A stretch of DNA of 64,000 bases from LMUY01 sp964242215 (lineage in GTDB: Bacteria; Pseudomonadota; Alphaproteobacteria; Acetobacterales; Acetobacteraceae), in the NCBI GenBank assembly GCA_964242215.1, contig CAXTCJ010000007.1, forward strand, positions 37,337-101,336, written 5' to 3'. Of the stretch, positions 26,616 to 35,817 are shown piece by piece. The translations under genes were made by a program, and so were the position numbers. Under the pieces are notes generated by a model. That model was given only the letters and a program-made list of their open reading frames with translations. It had not been told where the DNA came from and made no database searches. Every line of letters begins with the position of its first letter. Position 1 is the stretch's first letter.

Positions 26616-27326
26616 TCAGAACACGCCAAGATGGCGGTCGATCATCGCCTGATCTGCCGCGAACTCCGCCGCCGACACTTGCATGACGACACGCCCGGTA
26701 TTCACGATTGCGACTTCGTCGGCCAGTGAGAGCGCAAGCTGAACGTTCTGCTCCACCAGCACCATCGACAAACCCTCGCTTCTCAATTGCGCGATGGTCT
26801 GGCCGATCTCCGCCACCATTTTCGGCGCCAGCCCTTCGGAGGGCTCGTCCAGCAATAGCACGCGTGGGTTACTCATCAACGCGCGGCCGATCGCCAGCAT
26901 CTGTTGCTCGCCACCCGACATCAGGCCCGCGCGCTGTGTGGCGCGCTCGCGCAGGCGGGGAAAGGTCGTGAAAACACGCTCCATGCTCCACACGCCGCCA
27001 CGCACTTTTCGCGCCGCCACTGCGAGGTTCTCGCGCACCGTAAGGGACGGAAAGATGCGGCGGCCCTGCGGCACGATCGCAATACCTTGCCGCACGACCA
27101 ACTCCGGCGCGAAGGAGCGAACGCGGTCGCCGAACACGCTGATAGTGCCGCCGCGTACCCGCACGAAGCCCATGACGGCGCCCATGCACGTGGTCTTTCC
27201 GGCGCCGTTTCGCCCCAACAGGGCGAGCAGCCGGCCCTCGCGTAGCGTGAGCCCAACACGGTGCAAAACGTGGCTGTCGCCATAGAATGCATCGATATCC
27301 TGCAGAACCAGCGCGTCACCCGCCAA
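26616..27326 (-). CDS. Branched-chain/aromatic acid ABC transporter ATPase, LivF type
   Basis: A 236-residue LivF-type ATPase with Walker A GRNGAGKTT, signature LMSGGEQQMLAIGRALM, Walker B VLLLDEPSEGLAP and the family's EQNVQLALSLADE. The start is TTG 27326: GGGAGG sits 6 bases upstream, no ATG or GTG in frame gives the conserved N-terminus (LVLQDIDAFYGDSHVLH), and the TTG overlaps the end of livG by 11 bp. Works with the LivG-type ATPase on the LivHM pore. Confidence 0.92.
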   Translation of the reverse strand: MAGDALVLQDIDAFYGDSHVLHRVGLTLREGRLLALLGRNGAGKTTCMGAVMGFVRVRGGTISVFGDRVRSFAPELVVRQGIAIVPQGRRIFPSLTVRENLAVAARKVRGGVWSMERVFTTFPRLRERATQRAGLMSGGEQQMLAIGRALMSNPRVLLLDEPSEGLAPKMVAEIGQTIAQLRSEGLSMVLVEQNVQLALSLADEVAIVNTGRVVMQVSAAEFAADQAMIDRHLGVF

Positions 27327-28059
27327 AATACACCTCCCGGGTGCGGGGGTCGGCCACGACCTCGGCGCGCGTGCCCTCGAGCACGACGGTGCCGAAGTTG
27401 AGCAGCGTGATGCGATCGGCCAGCGCGAGCGCCACGTCCATATCGTGTTCGATCAGCACGATCGACACGGAGCGGGGCAGTGCCTCCAGCACGGCACGAA
27501 CGGTCAAGCGTTCCGGGGCCGAGAGGCCTGCCAAGGGTTCGTCCAGCAGCAGCAGGCGCGGGTCCTGCACAAGCACCATCGCGAGTTCCAATCGGCGGCG
27601 CTCGCCGTAGGAGGTCTCGGCCGCAATGCGTGCGCCCTGTTGCTCCAACCCGACCAGGGCCAGGGCGGCTTGGGCGCGTGCGCTTATGTCGTGGCGCTGG
27701 TCAAACGAGCCCCATGGCACCCAGCCCACGCGACTGTTACCGATCGCAGCGAGCGACACGTTGTGCAGCATGGTCTCCCCCGGGAACAGGGTCAGCACCT
27801 GGTAGGTGCGCCCTAACCCGGCGGCGACGCGGCGGCGGATCGGCTGGCCTCGCAGCTCGTGCCCGAACACCTGGATGGATCCTGCGTCGGACGAGAGATC
27901 GCCGCAGATCAAGTTGAACAGGGTGGTCTTTCCAGCACCGTTGGGGCCGATCAGCAGCCGCCGTTCGCCGGGCATAACGGTAAGTGAGACGTCATTAGTG
28001 GCAGCAACGCCGCCGAATCGTTTGCGCAGGCCGGTAACCTGCAAGGCCGGGCTGGTCAT
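27316..28059 (-). CDS. Branched-chain/aromatic acid ABC transporter ATPase, LivG type
   Basis: A 247-residue LivG ATPase with Walker A GPNGAGKTTLFNLICGD, the LivG-specific GLGRTYQVLTLFPGETMLHNV, signature SYGERRRLELAMVLV and Walker B LLLLDEPLAGLS. Its ATG overlaps the livM stop (ATGA, 28056-28059). Cytoplasmic partner of the LivF-type subunit; together they energise the permease pair. Confidence 0.93.
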   Translation of the reverse strand: MTSPALQVTGLRKRFGGVAATNDVSLTVMPGERRLLIGPNGAGKTTLFNLICGDLSSDAGSIQVFGHELRGQPIRRRVAAGLGRTYQVLTLFPGETMLHNVSLAAIGNSRVGWVPWGSFDQRHDISARAQAALALVGLEQQGARIAAETSYGERRRLELAMVLVQDPRLLLLDEPLAGLSAPERLTVRAVLEALPRSVSIVLIEHDMDVALALADRITLLNFGTVVLEGTRAEVVADPRTREVYFGG

Positions 28060-29009
28060 GCCTTGGCCGGTGCCGGGCGCGGTGGGCGAGCGGAGATGAG
28101 CCGGCTAAAGCCGGGCACGATGCCCCGGGGCATGAACATGACAGTCACGATGAAGATCAGCCCGAGCAGGGATGACCAGCGGTCCACGTAGGAGCTAACG
28201 ACGGTCTTGACCAACGTGATCACCGCCGCACCGGCGACCGGGCCGGCGAGCGTGCCAGCACCCCCGAGCACCACCATCAGCAATACCTCGGCCGATTGCT
28301 GCAGGGACATGGTCTGTGGGCTGATGAAGCCGTAATCCCAAATATACAGCAAACCGGCGATCGAGCCCCAGAACCCGGCCATGACGAAGGCGGCCCACTG
28401 CATCAACCAGACCGGGTGGCCTAGCATCCGCATGCGCCGGGGCTGGTCGCGCGCGCCGCGCAGGCATGCGGCGAAGGGGGATCGGGAGAGCTGCCACAGG
28501 CAGGCAAGGGTGACGAGGAAAACGATCGCGACGAGATAGTAGAATGGCACCGGTTGGTTCAGGTCGACGCGTGGCAGAATGGGCCGCGGCGCGCGCAACC
28601 CATTATCGCCCCCAGTGAGCCATACCCAGCGATAGGACAGGCCCCAAACCACCTGACCCAATGCCAACGTGATCATCAGGAAGCTGAGGCCCACCGCGCG
28701 CAAGGCAAGCACACCGAAGCCCGCGGCGAGCAGCGTACCGCATCCGACGGCGAGCACCGCCGAGGCCGCCACGCCAAGCCCGGTATTGGCGACCAACCAG
28801 GCATAGGCATAGGCAGGCACGCCGAGATAGATGGCATGGCCGAGCGATGACATGCCGCAATATCCGATGAGGATATTCAGGCTGAGCGCCAGCACCGCGG
28901 CAACCAGCACGTGCGTGGCGACGGCGACATAGAAACTACCTGGTAGCAGGAGCGGCAGGATGATCAGCGCCAGCGCGGTCGCGGTACCGACGCCCAGGGC
29001 GCGCTTCAT
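28056..29009 (-). CDS. Branched-chain/aromatic acid ABC transporter permease, LivM type
   Basis: A 317-residue membrane protein with about nine helices, the LivM signature ALSLNILIGYCGMSSLGHAI (about 41-60), and the loop ACLRGARDQPRRMRMLGHPV near residue 190. Overlaps both livH (4 bp) and livG (4 bp). The C-terminus is Arg/Pro-rich. Confidence 0.92.
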   Translation of the reverse strand: MKRALGVGTATALALIILPLLLPGSFYVAVATHVLVAAVLALSLNILIGYCGMSSLGHAIYLGVPAYAYAWLVANTGLGVAASAVLAVGCGTLLAAGFGVLALRAVGLSFLMITLALGQVVWGLSYRWVWLTGGDNGLRAPRPILPRVDLNQPVPFYYLVAIVFLVTLACLWQLSRSPFAACLRGARDQPRRMRMLGHPVWLMQWAAFVMAGFWGSIAGLLYIWDYGFISPQTMSLQQSAEVLLMVVLGGAGTLAGPVAGAAVITLVKTVVSSYVDRWSSLLGLIFIVTVMFMPRGIVPGFSRLISARPPRPAPAKA

Positions 29010-29866
29010 CGAAGGGGCCTCCCGAACAATCCTTCGGGCTTGAAAACCAGGGCGAGTACCATGGGTAGAAACAGTATTACATAGGCAAAATCCGGCAGCA
29101 GTGCGTTACCGAAATTATAGATGAAGCCAACGAGGAAGCTGCCGACCAAGGCGCCGCCTAAGCTGCCAACGCCGCCGAGGATCACCACGATCAGCGCCAG
29201 CGGTAGCATGTCGCTGTCCAGCCCCGGATAGGCGGAGAGGATGGGCCCGCCGATCACGCCGCCGAACCCGGCCAAGCCGGCGCCCAGGAAGAACACCGTG
29301 TTGAAAAGCGCGCCCACACGGATGCCGACGCCGCGAGCCATCAGGCGGTCATCCACCCCGGCGCGGATCATGGCACCGAGGCGCGTGTAGTCCATGAGCA
29401 GCACCAACAATACGACCGCAACGATTGCCACCACCAGCACAGCCAGGCGGTAGGCTGGAAACGCGTAGCCGAGCAGGCGCAACGGCCGCCGGAGATCCCC
29501 AGGCGGGTCCAGCGGCATCGGGTCGCCGCCCCAGATCGTGAGGCAGAGGTCGGCGATGATGAACGCTATGCCGAGCGTCACCAACACCTGACCCTGCTCG
29601 TTGCCAGCGAGGCGGCGCAGTAGAATGCGTTCGATCACCGCCCCCAGCAGGCCGACTGCAACGCCCACGACGACCGCCGCCGCCCACAAATTAAAGCCCT
29701 GGTTTAGTAGCGTGGCGCCGCCATAGGCGCCCAGCATGAACAATGCGCCATGAGCGAGATTCGGTACCCTCAGCAGACCGAAGATAAGCGAGAAGCCGGA
29801 TGCGAGCAGGAACAGCAGCCCGCCAAAGGCGATGCTGTTCAGCGTCTGGATCAGCCAGAACTGCAC
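29006..29866 (-). CDS. Branched-chain/aromatic acid ABC transporter permease, LivH type
   Basis: A 286-residue permease with the LivH pattern FSLIFGLLRVPNLAHGALFMLGAYGG near the N-terminus, the conserved TRLGAMIRAGVDDRLMARGVG loop and GVGSLGGALVGSFLVG. GTG start (29866), 3 bases after the stop of the binding-protein gene. It forms the pore with the overlapping LivM-type protein. Confidence 0.92.
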   Translation of the reverse strand: MQFWLIQTLNSIAFGGLLFLLASGFSLIFGLLRVPNLAHGALFMLGAYGGATLLNQGFNLWAAAVVVGVAVGLLGAVIERILLRRLAGNEQGQVLVTLGIAFIIADLCLTIWGGDPMPLDPPGDLRRPLRLLGYAFPAYRLAVLVVAIVAVVLLVLLMDYTRLGAMIRAGVDDRLMARGVGIRVGALFNTVFFLGAGLAGFGGVIGGPILSAYPGLDSDMLPLALIVVILGGVGSLGGALVGSFLVGFIYNFGNALLPDFAYVILFLPMVLALVFKPEGLFGRPLR

Positions 29867-29869
29867 GGC

Positions 29870-31102
29870 TTATTTCAGCAGGTTGAGTGCGGGCGGGTAG
29901 TCCCGCGAGTAGACCGGCTGTTTCAGGAAGTCCGCAGGCGGATAGGTCCAGAACTGGCTGACATCAGGGTAGGTCTTGACGACCGTGTTCACCAAGCGGC
30001 CATTTTTGCGGTCGACCTTGCGAATGTAGACATTGCCGATGACGTTGCCGTAGTCGTCGAACTTCACCGGGCCGCGCACCGTCTCCACCGTCTCGCCGCG
30101 CAGAGCTTTCAGCAGGCCCTGCTTGTCCTCGCTGTTGCCGTTGACCAGTTTCAAGGCATTGTCCAGCACGGTAGCAGCGATATTGGTGCTGGCTGCGTAG
30201 TAGCCGGGATCGACCTTGTAGTCGCGCTGCATCGCGGCGACGAAAGCCTTGTTCATCGGCGTATCGAGCTGGGCGGAATACCAATTGGCCGAGAGCATGC
30301 CAATTGCATCGTCACCCATCTGCTGCAGCACCGCCTCGTCCACCGCCGTCATGCCGCCGAGGATGGGAGTGGCCCCGCCGTATTCCCGGAACTGCTTGAA
30401 GAAGCGGAAGCCGTTCGAGCCGGCAAACGACATAAATATGCCGTCCAAGTCCGGGGCGAACTGGGCGATGAATGTGCCGTAGTCGGGGGCGTTCACGGGC
30501 GGCCACAGCTTCTGCACGATTTTGCCGCCGTCCTCCTCGAAGACGCGTTGAAAGCCGGCATTCTGCTCCTGGCCGAAAGCGAAATCGTCGCCGATCGTCG
30601 CCATGCGTTTGTATTTCAGGGTTTTGGCGGCATAGTCGGCCATCGGGTAGGTACATTGCGCCGAAGACGACGTCACGCGCACGAACCAGGGATTCGGGTG
30701 GCGCTGCGTCACATCCTCCGCGGCAGCCTCGCCGATCAAAGGGATTTGCTTCTCGCGGATATAGTCGTCGATCGCCAGCAGTTCGAACGCGGCGAGCGGA
30801 CCGATGATGACGGAGACGTTGTTGCGCTCGACCAGCTCCTGCGTCTTGCTGCGCGTGTTCGCGGGCACGCCGCCCGTGTCGGCCGTATAGAGCTCGACGG
30901 GGCGGCCGCCGAGCATGTTGTTATACTCCTTTAGGTAGACGGCGAGTCCCTGCTCCATTTGGATGCCGCCCGCGGCGAGCGGACCAGTCTTCACGGTAAG
31001 GAAGCCAATACGTATCGGTTGGGCCTGAGCCCGCGCGATCGCGGGGGCAGCGAGGACAAGCCCGGCGCCGAGCAATGTGCTGCGTCGGGTGATCACCGTC
31101 AT
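29870..31102 (-). CDS. Periplasmic binding protein of Liv-type importer
   Basis: A 410-residue type I binding protein. The N-terminus TRRSTLLGAGLVLAAPAIARAQA is a twin-arginine-like signal; the mature part starts IRIGFLTVKTGPLAAGGIQMEQG. I choose ATG 31102 because it gives the signal peptide directly and has GGAG about 7 bases upstream; a longer frame upstream lacks family similarity. First gene of the operon binding protein-livHMGF-amidohydrolase. Confidence 0.91.
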   Translation of the reverse strand: MTVITRRSTLLGAGLVLAAPAIARAQAQPIRIGFLTVKTGPLAAGGIQMEQGLAVYLKEYNNMLGGRPVELYTADTGGVPANTRSKTQELVERNNVSVIIGPLAAFELLAIDDYIREKQIPLIGEAAAEDVTQRHPNPWFVRVTSSSAQCTYPMADYAAKTLKYKRMATIGDDFAFGQEQNAGFQRVFEEDGGKIVQKLWPPVNAPDYGTFIAQFAPDLDGIFMSFAGSNGFRFFKQFREYGGATPILGGMTAVDEAVLQQMGDDAIGMLSANWYSAQLDTPMNKAFVAAMQRDYKVDPGYYAASTNIAATVLDNALKLVNGNSEDKQGLLKALRGETVETVRGPVKFDDYGNVIGNVYIRKVDRKNGRLVNTVVKTYPDVSQFWTYPPADFLKQPVYSRDYPPALNLLK

Positions 31103-31324
31103 GCTATGTCTCCGTCTGTGCGGGGATGATGGGGCGGAGCAGCCGTGACGATCTGCGGGGGCCGCCCTCCACGGAGGGCCCGCCGTCATCCGTCTCTCTG
31201 GCGGTATCCCAAAGTATGCGCAAACCACCTGCAGCCATGCTGGACGTTTCCCGACCGCGATACCGCGGCTCTTAATTATCGATCGACAGCTAAGCCCTAT
31301 CTCGCAAGACTGTCCAGAGCACGT

Positions 31325-32203
31325 TCACCGTTCCAGGGCGGCCATCCGCTCGAGCACATCGCACACGGCGGCTGTGTCGTGTTGACCGTGCCCGTGCGCA
31401 ATCGCACTGGCATAGACGGGAATGGTCGCGCTCAACAGCGGCGTCGCTACGCCCAGCGCGGTCGCGAACTGGCCGATGATGGCCATGTCCTTCTGCCAGA
31501 CGTTGCATTTCATCGTGGCCGGTTCGTATTCGCTCGCGGCCATCATCGGCGCGCGCAATTCGAAGACGCGCGAAGTGCCGGCGCCGGCACCGATCAGTTC
31601 GACGACCTGGTGCGGGTCGAGCCCGGCCTTCATGCCGAGCACCATGGCCTCGGCGGAAGCGACGTTGTGGATTGCGACCAGCAGGTTGGCCACGTATTTC
31701 ATCCTGCTACCGTTGCCATAGGCGCCGAGATCGTGCGCGGCCTTGGCGAACGATCTGAAAAATGGCTGCAGGCTGGCGATCGCCTGGGCGTCGCCGCTGG
31801 CGTAGATCACAAGATCGCGGTTTTGCGCCTGGGCTCCTGTGCCACTGATTGGGCAATCGAGCGGCGTGTGCCCAGCTTCGGTGAGCGTGTCGCCAAAGCG
31901 CTGCTTGTCGTCCAGCGTCATCGTGCTGGCCTCGACGACGATGCGGCGGGGGGCGCCGCTGGCGGCGATGGCGGCGGCCGTCGCGTGCAGCGCGGCCGGC
32001 GTGGGCAGGCTGGTCATGAGCACGGGAACGGCCTGCACCAGCGCGGCAAGATCTTCGTGCACGGTCACGCCGGCGGCCGCGGCAGCCTCCCGCGCGCTGG
32101 CACTCGGGTCGTAGCCGTGAACGCGCCAGCCGCTCGCGGCCAGGTTGGCGGACATCGCGCCGCCCATGATCCCCAGGCCGATGACTCCGGCTTCTCTTTC
32201 CAC
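31325..32203 (-). CDS. 3-hydroxyisobutyrate dehydrogenase-family oxidoreductase
   Basis: A 292-residue beta-hydroxyacid dehydrogenase with NAD(P) loop GVIGLGIMGGAMSANLAASG, substrate segment DCPISGTGAQAQ and the probable catalytic Lys in GNGSRMKYVANLL. I choose GTG 32203 because GGGAGG lies 7 bases upstream and the family loop starts immediately; the upstream frame overlaps the divergent gene's start region. It is transcribed away from a second family member, with 60 bp between the two starts. Substrate unknown (hydroxyisobutyrate, tartronate semialdehyde or a related acid). Confidence 0.89.
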   Translation of the reverse strand: MEREAGVIGLGIMGGAMSANLAASGWRVHGYDPSASAREAAAAAGVTVHEDLAALVQAVPVLMTSLPTPAALHATAAAIAASGAPRRIVVEASTMTLDDKQRFGDTLTEAGHTPLDCPISGTGAQAQNRDLVIYASGDAQAIASLQPFFRSFAKAAHDLGAYGNGSRMKYVANLLVAIHNVASAEAMVLGMKAGLDPHQVVELIGAGAGTSRVFELRAPMMAASEYEPATMKCNVWQKDMAIIGQFATALGVATPLLSATIPVYASAIAHGHGQHDTAAVCDVLERMAALER

Positions 32204-32263
32204 GGCGATCCTCCCAATGATACCGATCACTCGATCAATAGGCTGCAACAACGGGAGGCGTCC

Positions 32264-33139
32264 ATGCGCATTGGTGTCGCGGGTATCGGAAAAATGGGTG
32301 CGGCGATGGCTGCACGGCTGGCGGATGTTGGTCAGCCGCCCATGGTCTGGAACAGGACGCGGGCCCGTGCGGAGGCGACCGGGCTCGTGGTGGCCGACAC
32401 CCCGCGGGCGCTGGCCGAGGCATCTGAAATAATTGTGACCAGCCTATTCGACGAGGCGGCTGCGAATGCGGTGTTCCATGGCACGAACGGACTATTGGCG
32501 GCCGAACTCGGTGGCAAGCTAGTCATCGAAATGAGCACGTTGCGGCCCCATACGCAGGTCGCTTTGGCGGAAGCGGTGGCCGCGCGTGGCGGACGGGCGA
32601 TCGAGTGCCCCGTTGGCGGAACAACGGGCCCAGCGCGCTCGGGCAAGCTGTTGGGCATGGCGGGGGGAGACGCCGCGGATGTGGCGTGGGCGCGGCCGGT
32701 GCTGGATCAGCTTTGCCGCCGGGTCGAGCACATCGGGCCGCATGGCGCAGCGGCCTCGATGAAGCTTGCGATCAATTTACCGTTGCTGGTGTTCTGGCAA
32801 TCCTTCGGCGAGGCAAACGCGCTGATCCGCCACCTCGGACTCGACCCGGCGTGGCTGCTAGACTTCTTCGGCGACACGTCTGGCGCGCCATCGGCGCTGA
32901 AGGTCCGTGCGCCGGCATTGGCAGCGACGCTGGGCGGGACGGATCCTGGCCCACCCACGTTCGACATCGACTCGATCCGCAAGGACATGCGCACGATGCT
33001 GGACGAAGCGGCTTCCCGCGGCGTGACGCTGCCAGTCACTGCCGAGACGCTCGCGTGTTTCGACCAGGCGAGCGAAGCCGGTATGGGGGAGCGGGACTGC
33101 GCGTATCTACCGGCGATTTGGGCGGCGAAGGCAGGCTGA
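32264..33139 (+). CDS. 3-hydroxyisobutyrate dehydrogenase-family oxidoreductase (divergent paralog)
   Basis: A 291-residue member of the same family: GVAGIGKMGAAMAARLADVG, ECPVGGTTGPARSG and the catalytic-type Lys in GAAASMKLAINLPLL. GGGAGG precedes ATG 32264. It differs widely from the 31325-32203 protein (no long identical runs), so this is not a recent duplication. A luciferase-like monooxygenase gene follows after 97 bp. Confidence 0.89.
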   Translation: MRIGVAGIGKMGAAMAARLADVGQPPMVWNRTRARAEATGLVVADTPRALAEASEIIVTSLFDEAAANAVFHGTNGLLAAELGGKLVIEMSTLRPHTQVALAEAVAARGGRAIECPVGGTTGPARSGKLLGMAGGDAADVAWARPVLDQLCRRVEHIGPHGAAASMKLAINLPLLVFWQSFGEANALIRHLGLDPAWLLDFFGDTSGAPSALKVRAPALAATLGGTDPGPPTFDIDSIRKDMRTMLDEAASRGVTLPVTAETLACFDQASEAGMGERDCAYLPAIWAAKAG

Positions 33140-33236
33140 CCATCAGCGGTGTTGATACCCCGGCGCACAATCCATAATGCGCGCCGGGCAAACGCCGGCG
33201 TATACTGAACGTCGAACGACAAGACCGGGGAGTCCC

Positions 33237-34346
33237 ATGAAGCTCGGCTTCTTCACCATGCCGATCCATCCGCTGGATAAGGATTGGCGCCAATCTCTGC
33301 GCGAGGACCGCGAGACGTTTATCTTGGCGGACGAACTGGGGTTCAGCGAAGCGTATGTGGGCGAGCATACGACAGATAAGGCGGAGAACATCACGTCGTG
33401 CGTGCTGTTCCTGTCGAGCCTGGTCGGGCAGACAAAACAGATCCGGCTCGGCACGGGAACGGTGAACTTGCCGAACACTCACCCGGCGCGCGTGGCGGGC
33501 GAGATTGCGATGCTGGACCATCTGTTGGACGGACGGTTGAATTTCGGCATCAGCCCGGGCGGTTTGCCTTCCGATGCCGAGGCGTTCGGAACGTTGGGGG
33601 CTGATCGCAACGCGATGTTCGTGGAGGCGATCGACCAGGTGCTGCAAATCTGGGCGACCGACCCGCCGTATAACATCGTCGGCAAATACTGGTCGGTCAC
33701 GACCCAGAAGACGCTGATCGCCGATATCGGGCAGGGTATCATCCCGAAGCCGCTGCAGGCGCCGCACCCGCCCATCATCGTGACCGTCGTAGCCCCGTTC
33801 TCAAAGGGCGTGACCGAAGCGGCAGCGCGGGGCTGGGAGCCGATCAGCGCCAACTTCCTGATGCCGCAATGGGTGCGCAGTCACTGGCCCGGATATGTGG
33901 AGGGTTGCAAGCGCGCCGGTCGCCCCGCCGACCCGGCGAACTGGCGCGTCGCAAAAAGCATCTGCGTGGCCGACGATCGGGAGACAGCCCGGCGCTATGC
34001 CACCGACCCGGACAGTCCGTACCGCTTCTACTATAACCAATTGCTGACGAAGATGAAGCGAGCTGGGCGAGCCGAGCTCTTCAAGGAGGATCGTGCGCAG
34101 TCGGACGACAGCGTGACGCTGGACTCGATCTGCGACCGCCTGATTATCCACGGCACCCCCGACGAGGTGGCGGATAAACTGCTGGCGTTCCGTGAGGAGG
34201 TAGGGGATTTCGGCACGCTGCTCTATGCCGGGCATGACTGGGCTGACCGGGATATCGCGCGGCGCAGCAAGGTGCTGATGGCGGAGAAGGTGATGCCGCT
34301 GGTGAATGCCGCGATCGGTAACGGCGTCGCTAAGGCGGCCGAGTAG
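33237..34346 (+). CDS. Luciferase-like (LLM-class) flavin-dependent monooxygenase
   Basis: A 369-residue bacterial-luciferase-like TIM-barrel protein. MKLGFFTMPIHP opens the barrel, GFSEAYVGEHT gives the conserved His, and GTGTVNLPNTHPARVAGEIAML plus RLNFGISPGG follow. Members use reduced FMN (or F420) from a separate reductase. The nearest flavin-reductase gene is at 46702, not adjacent. ATG 33237 has GGGGAG upstream. Its TAG stop touches the stop of the convergent livF gene with no base between. Confidence 0.89.
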   Translation: MKLGFFTMPIHPLDKDWRQSLREDRETFILADELGFSEAYVGEHTTDKAENITSCVLFLSSLVGQTKQIRLGTGTVNLPNTHPARVAGEIAMLDHLLDGRLNFGISPGGLPSDAEAFGTLGADRNAMFVEAIDQVLQIWATDPPYNIVGKYWSVTTQKTLIADIGQGIIPKPLQAPHPPIIVTVVAPFSKGVTEAAARGWEPISANFLMPQWVRSHWPGYVEGCKRAGRPADPANWRVAKSICVADDRETARRYATDPDSPYRFYYNQLLTKMKRAGRAELFKEDRAQSDDSVTLDSICDRLIIHGTPDEVADKLLAFREEVGDFGTLLYAGHDWADRDIARRSKVLMAEKVMPLVNAAIGNGVAKAAE

Positions 34347-35066
34347 TTAGACCGAACAATACCGCTCCTTGATCGCCTCGTCGGCGAGGAGGGCGGCGGC
34401 TCCGGCTTGGTGGACGATGGTGCCGCCGTCCATGATGTAGGCCCGGTCGGCGATGCCCAGGGCCAACTCCACGTTCTGTTCCACCAGCAGCAGCGTGGTG
34501 CCCTGGGCACGCATGGCCACGAAAAGCTCCATCATCTCGTCCACCAACACGGGCATGATGCCCTCGCTCGGCTCATCCAGCATGATCAGTTTGGGACGGC
34601 TGACGGTTGCTCTCGCGATGGCGAGCATCTGTTGCTCGCCGCCGGACATGGTGATGGCGGTCTGGTCCAGACGCTCGGCCAAGCGAGGGAAGATGCTGGC
34701 GACCTCGTCGATCACCTCGCGCTCTGGCCGCCGTATCTTCGCGGCGAGCAGGCCGAGGCGGATGTTGTCACGCACGGTCAGGCCGGGGACGATGCGACGC
34801 TCCTCGGGCACGTAGCCCAGGCCTAAGCCGTTGCGGACGTGGGCGGGGCGGCCCAGCAACTCGCCGCCGTCGAAGCGGACGCGGCCGGTGGTGCGGCCGA
34901 CCAGGCCCATGATGGACCGCAGTGTCGTGGTTTTGCCGGCGCCATTGCGGCCGACGAGGCAAACGATCTCGCCACGTGCCACCTCGAGGTCGATACCTTG
35001 CAGGATGTGGCTGGGGCCATACCAGGCGTTGAGGGAGTGGAGGGACAGCAGGGGTTCTACGACCAC
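34347..35066 (-). CDS. Branched-chain/aromatic acid ABC transporter ATPase, LivF type
   Basis: A 239-residue LivF ATPase with Walker A GRNGAGKTTTLRSIMG, YVPEERRIVPGLTV, signature MSGGEQQMLAIARA and Walker B LIMLDEPSEGIMP. I start at GTG 35066, one base after the livG stop; the family N-terminus (EPLLSLHSLNAWYGPSHILQG) begins here. A TTG at 35087 would extend it into livG. Last gene of the third importer operon in the window. Confidence 0.9.
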   Translation of the reverse strand: MVVEPLLSLHSLNAWYGPSHILQGIDLEVARGEIVCLVGRNGAGKTTTLRSIMGLVGRTTGRVRFDGGELLGRPAHVRNGLGLGYVPEERRIVPGLTVRDNIRLGLLAAKIRRPEREVIDEVASIFPRLAERLDQTAITMSGGEQQMLAIARATVSRPKLIMLDEPSEGIMPVLVDEMMELFVAMRAQGTTLLLVEQNVELALGIADRAYIMDGGTIVHQAGAAALLADEAIKERYCSV

Positions 35067-35067
35067 G

Positions 35068-35817
35068 CTAATGTTCCCGCTGCCCAAGATATACGCGCTT
35101 CACCTCGGTATTCACCCGGATCTCCGCCGGAGTGCCCTGTGCCAGCAATTCACCATGGTGCAGCACTAGGAGGCGATCGCAGATGCCCATCACCAGCTTC
35201 ATCTTGTGTTCGACCAGGATCACCGTTCGGTCCGCAGCCAGCCGCACGATCAGGTCCATCATGCTGCGCGTCTCTTCCGGGCTCATGCCGGCGGTCGGCT
35301 CGTCCAGCAATAGCAGGCGTGGGCTGCTGGCCAGTGCCATTGCCACCTCCAGCGCACGCTGTTCGCCGTGCGCCAGATTGCCGGCGACCCGGTCGCGAAC
35401 CGGCCACAGACCGACGGTGTGCAGCAGCACACCCGCCTGCTCCACCAGCGTAGTCAGACGGGCGCGGGGGCGCCACACGTCGTAGCGGGAGGTGAGCGCC
35501 TGCAGTGCCACGCGGACGTTCTCCAGCGTGGTCAGTTGTGGAAAAACTGTGGTGATCTGGAACGATTTGGCGATACCTAATTTCGCGTAGTGGTGTTGCG
35601 CCAGCCCGCTGATGGTCCGGCCCTCGAAGACGATCTGCCCCGTGGTCGGGGGGAAAGCGCCGGAGAGGGTGTTGAAGAAGGTGCTTTTGCCTGCCCCATT
35701 GGGCCCGATGATGCCGGCCAACTCGCCGCGGCGGAAATCGGCGGAGACGCCACGCAGTGCTGTGAACTTGCCGAAATTCACGCCGACATCCTTGGCGCTG
35801 AGGATGATGTCGCTCAC
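35068..35817 (-). CDS. Branched-chain/aromatic acid ABC transporter ATPase, LivG type
   Basis: A 249-residue LivG ATPase with Walker A GPNGAGKSTFFNTLSG, GIAKSFQITTVFPQLT, signature LAHGEQRALEVAMAL and Walker B LLLLDEPTAGMSPEE. GTG 35817 overlaps the livM stop (GTGA, 35814-35817), and the conserved N-terminus (SDIILSAKDVGVNFGKFTAL) starts there. Confidence 0.92.
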   Translation of the reverse strand: MSDIILSAKDVGVNFGKFTALRGVSADFRRGELAGIIGPNGAGKSTFFNTLSGAFPPTTGQIVFEGRTISGLAQHHYAKLGIAKSFQITTVFPQLTTLENVRVALQALTSRYDVWRPRARLTTLVEQAGVLLHTVGLWPVRDRVAGNLAHGEQRALEVAMALASSPRLLLLDEPTAGMSPEETRSMMDLIVRLAADRTVILVEHKMKLVMGICDRLLVLHHGELLAQGTPAEIRVNTEVKRVYLGQREH

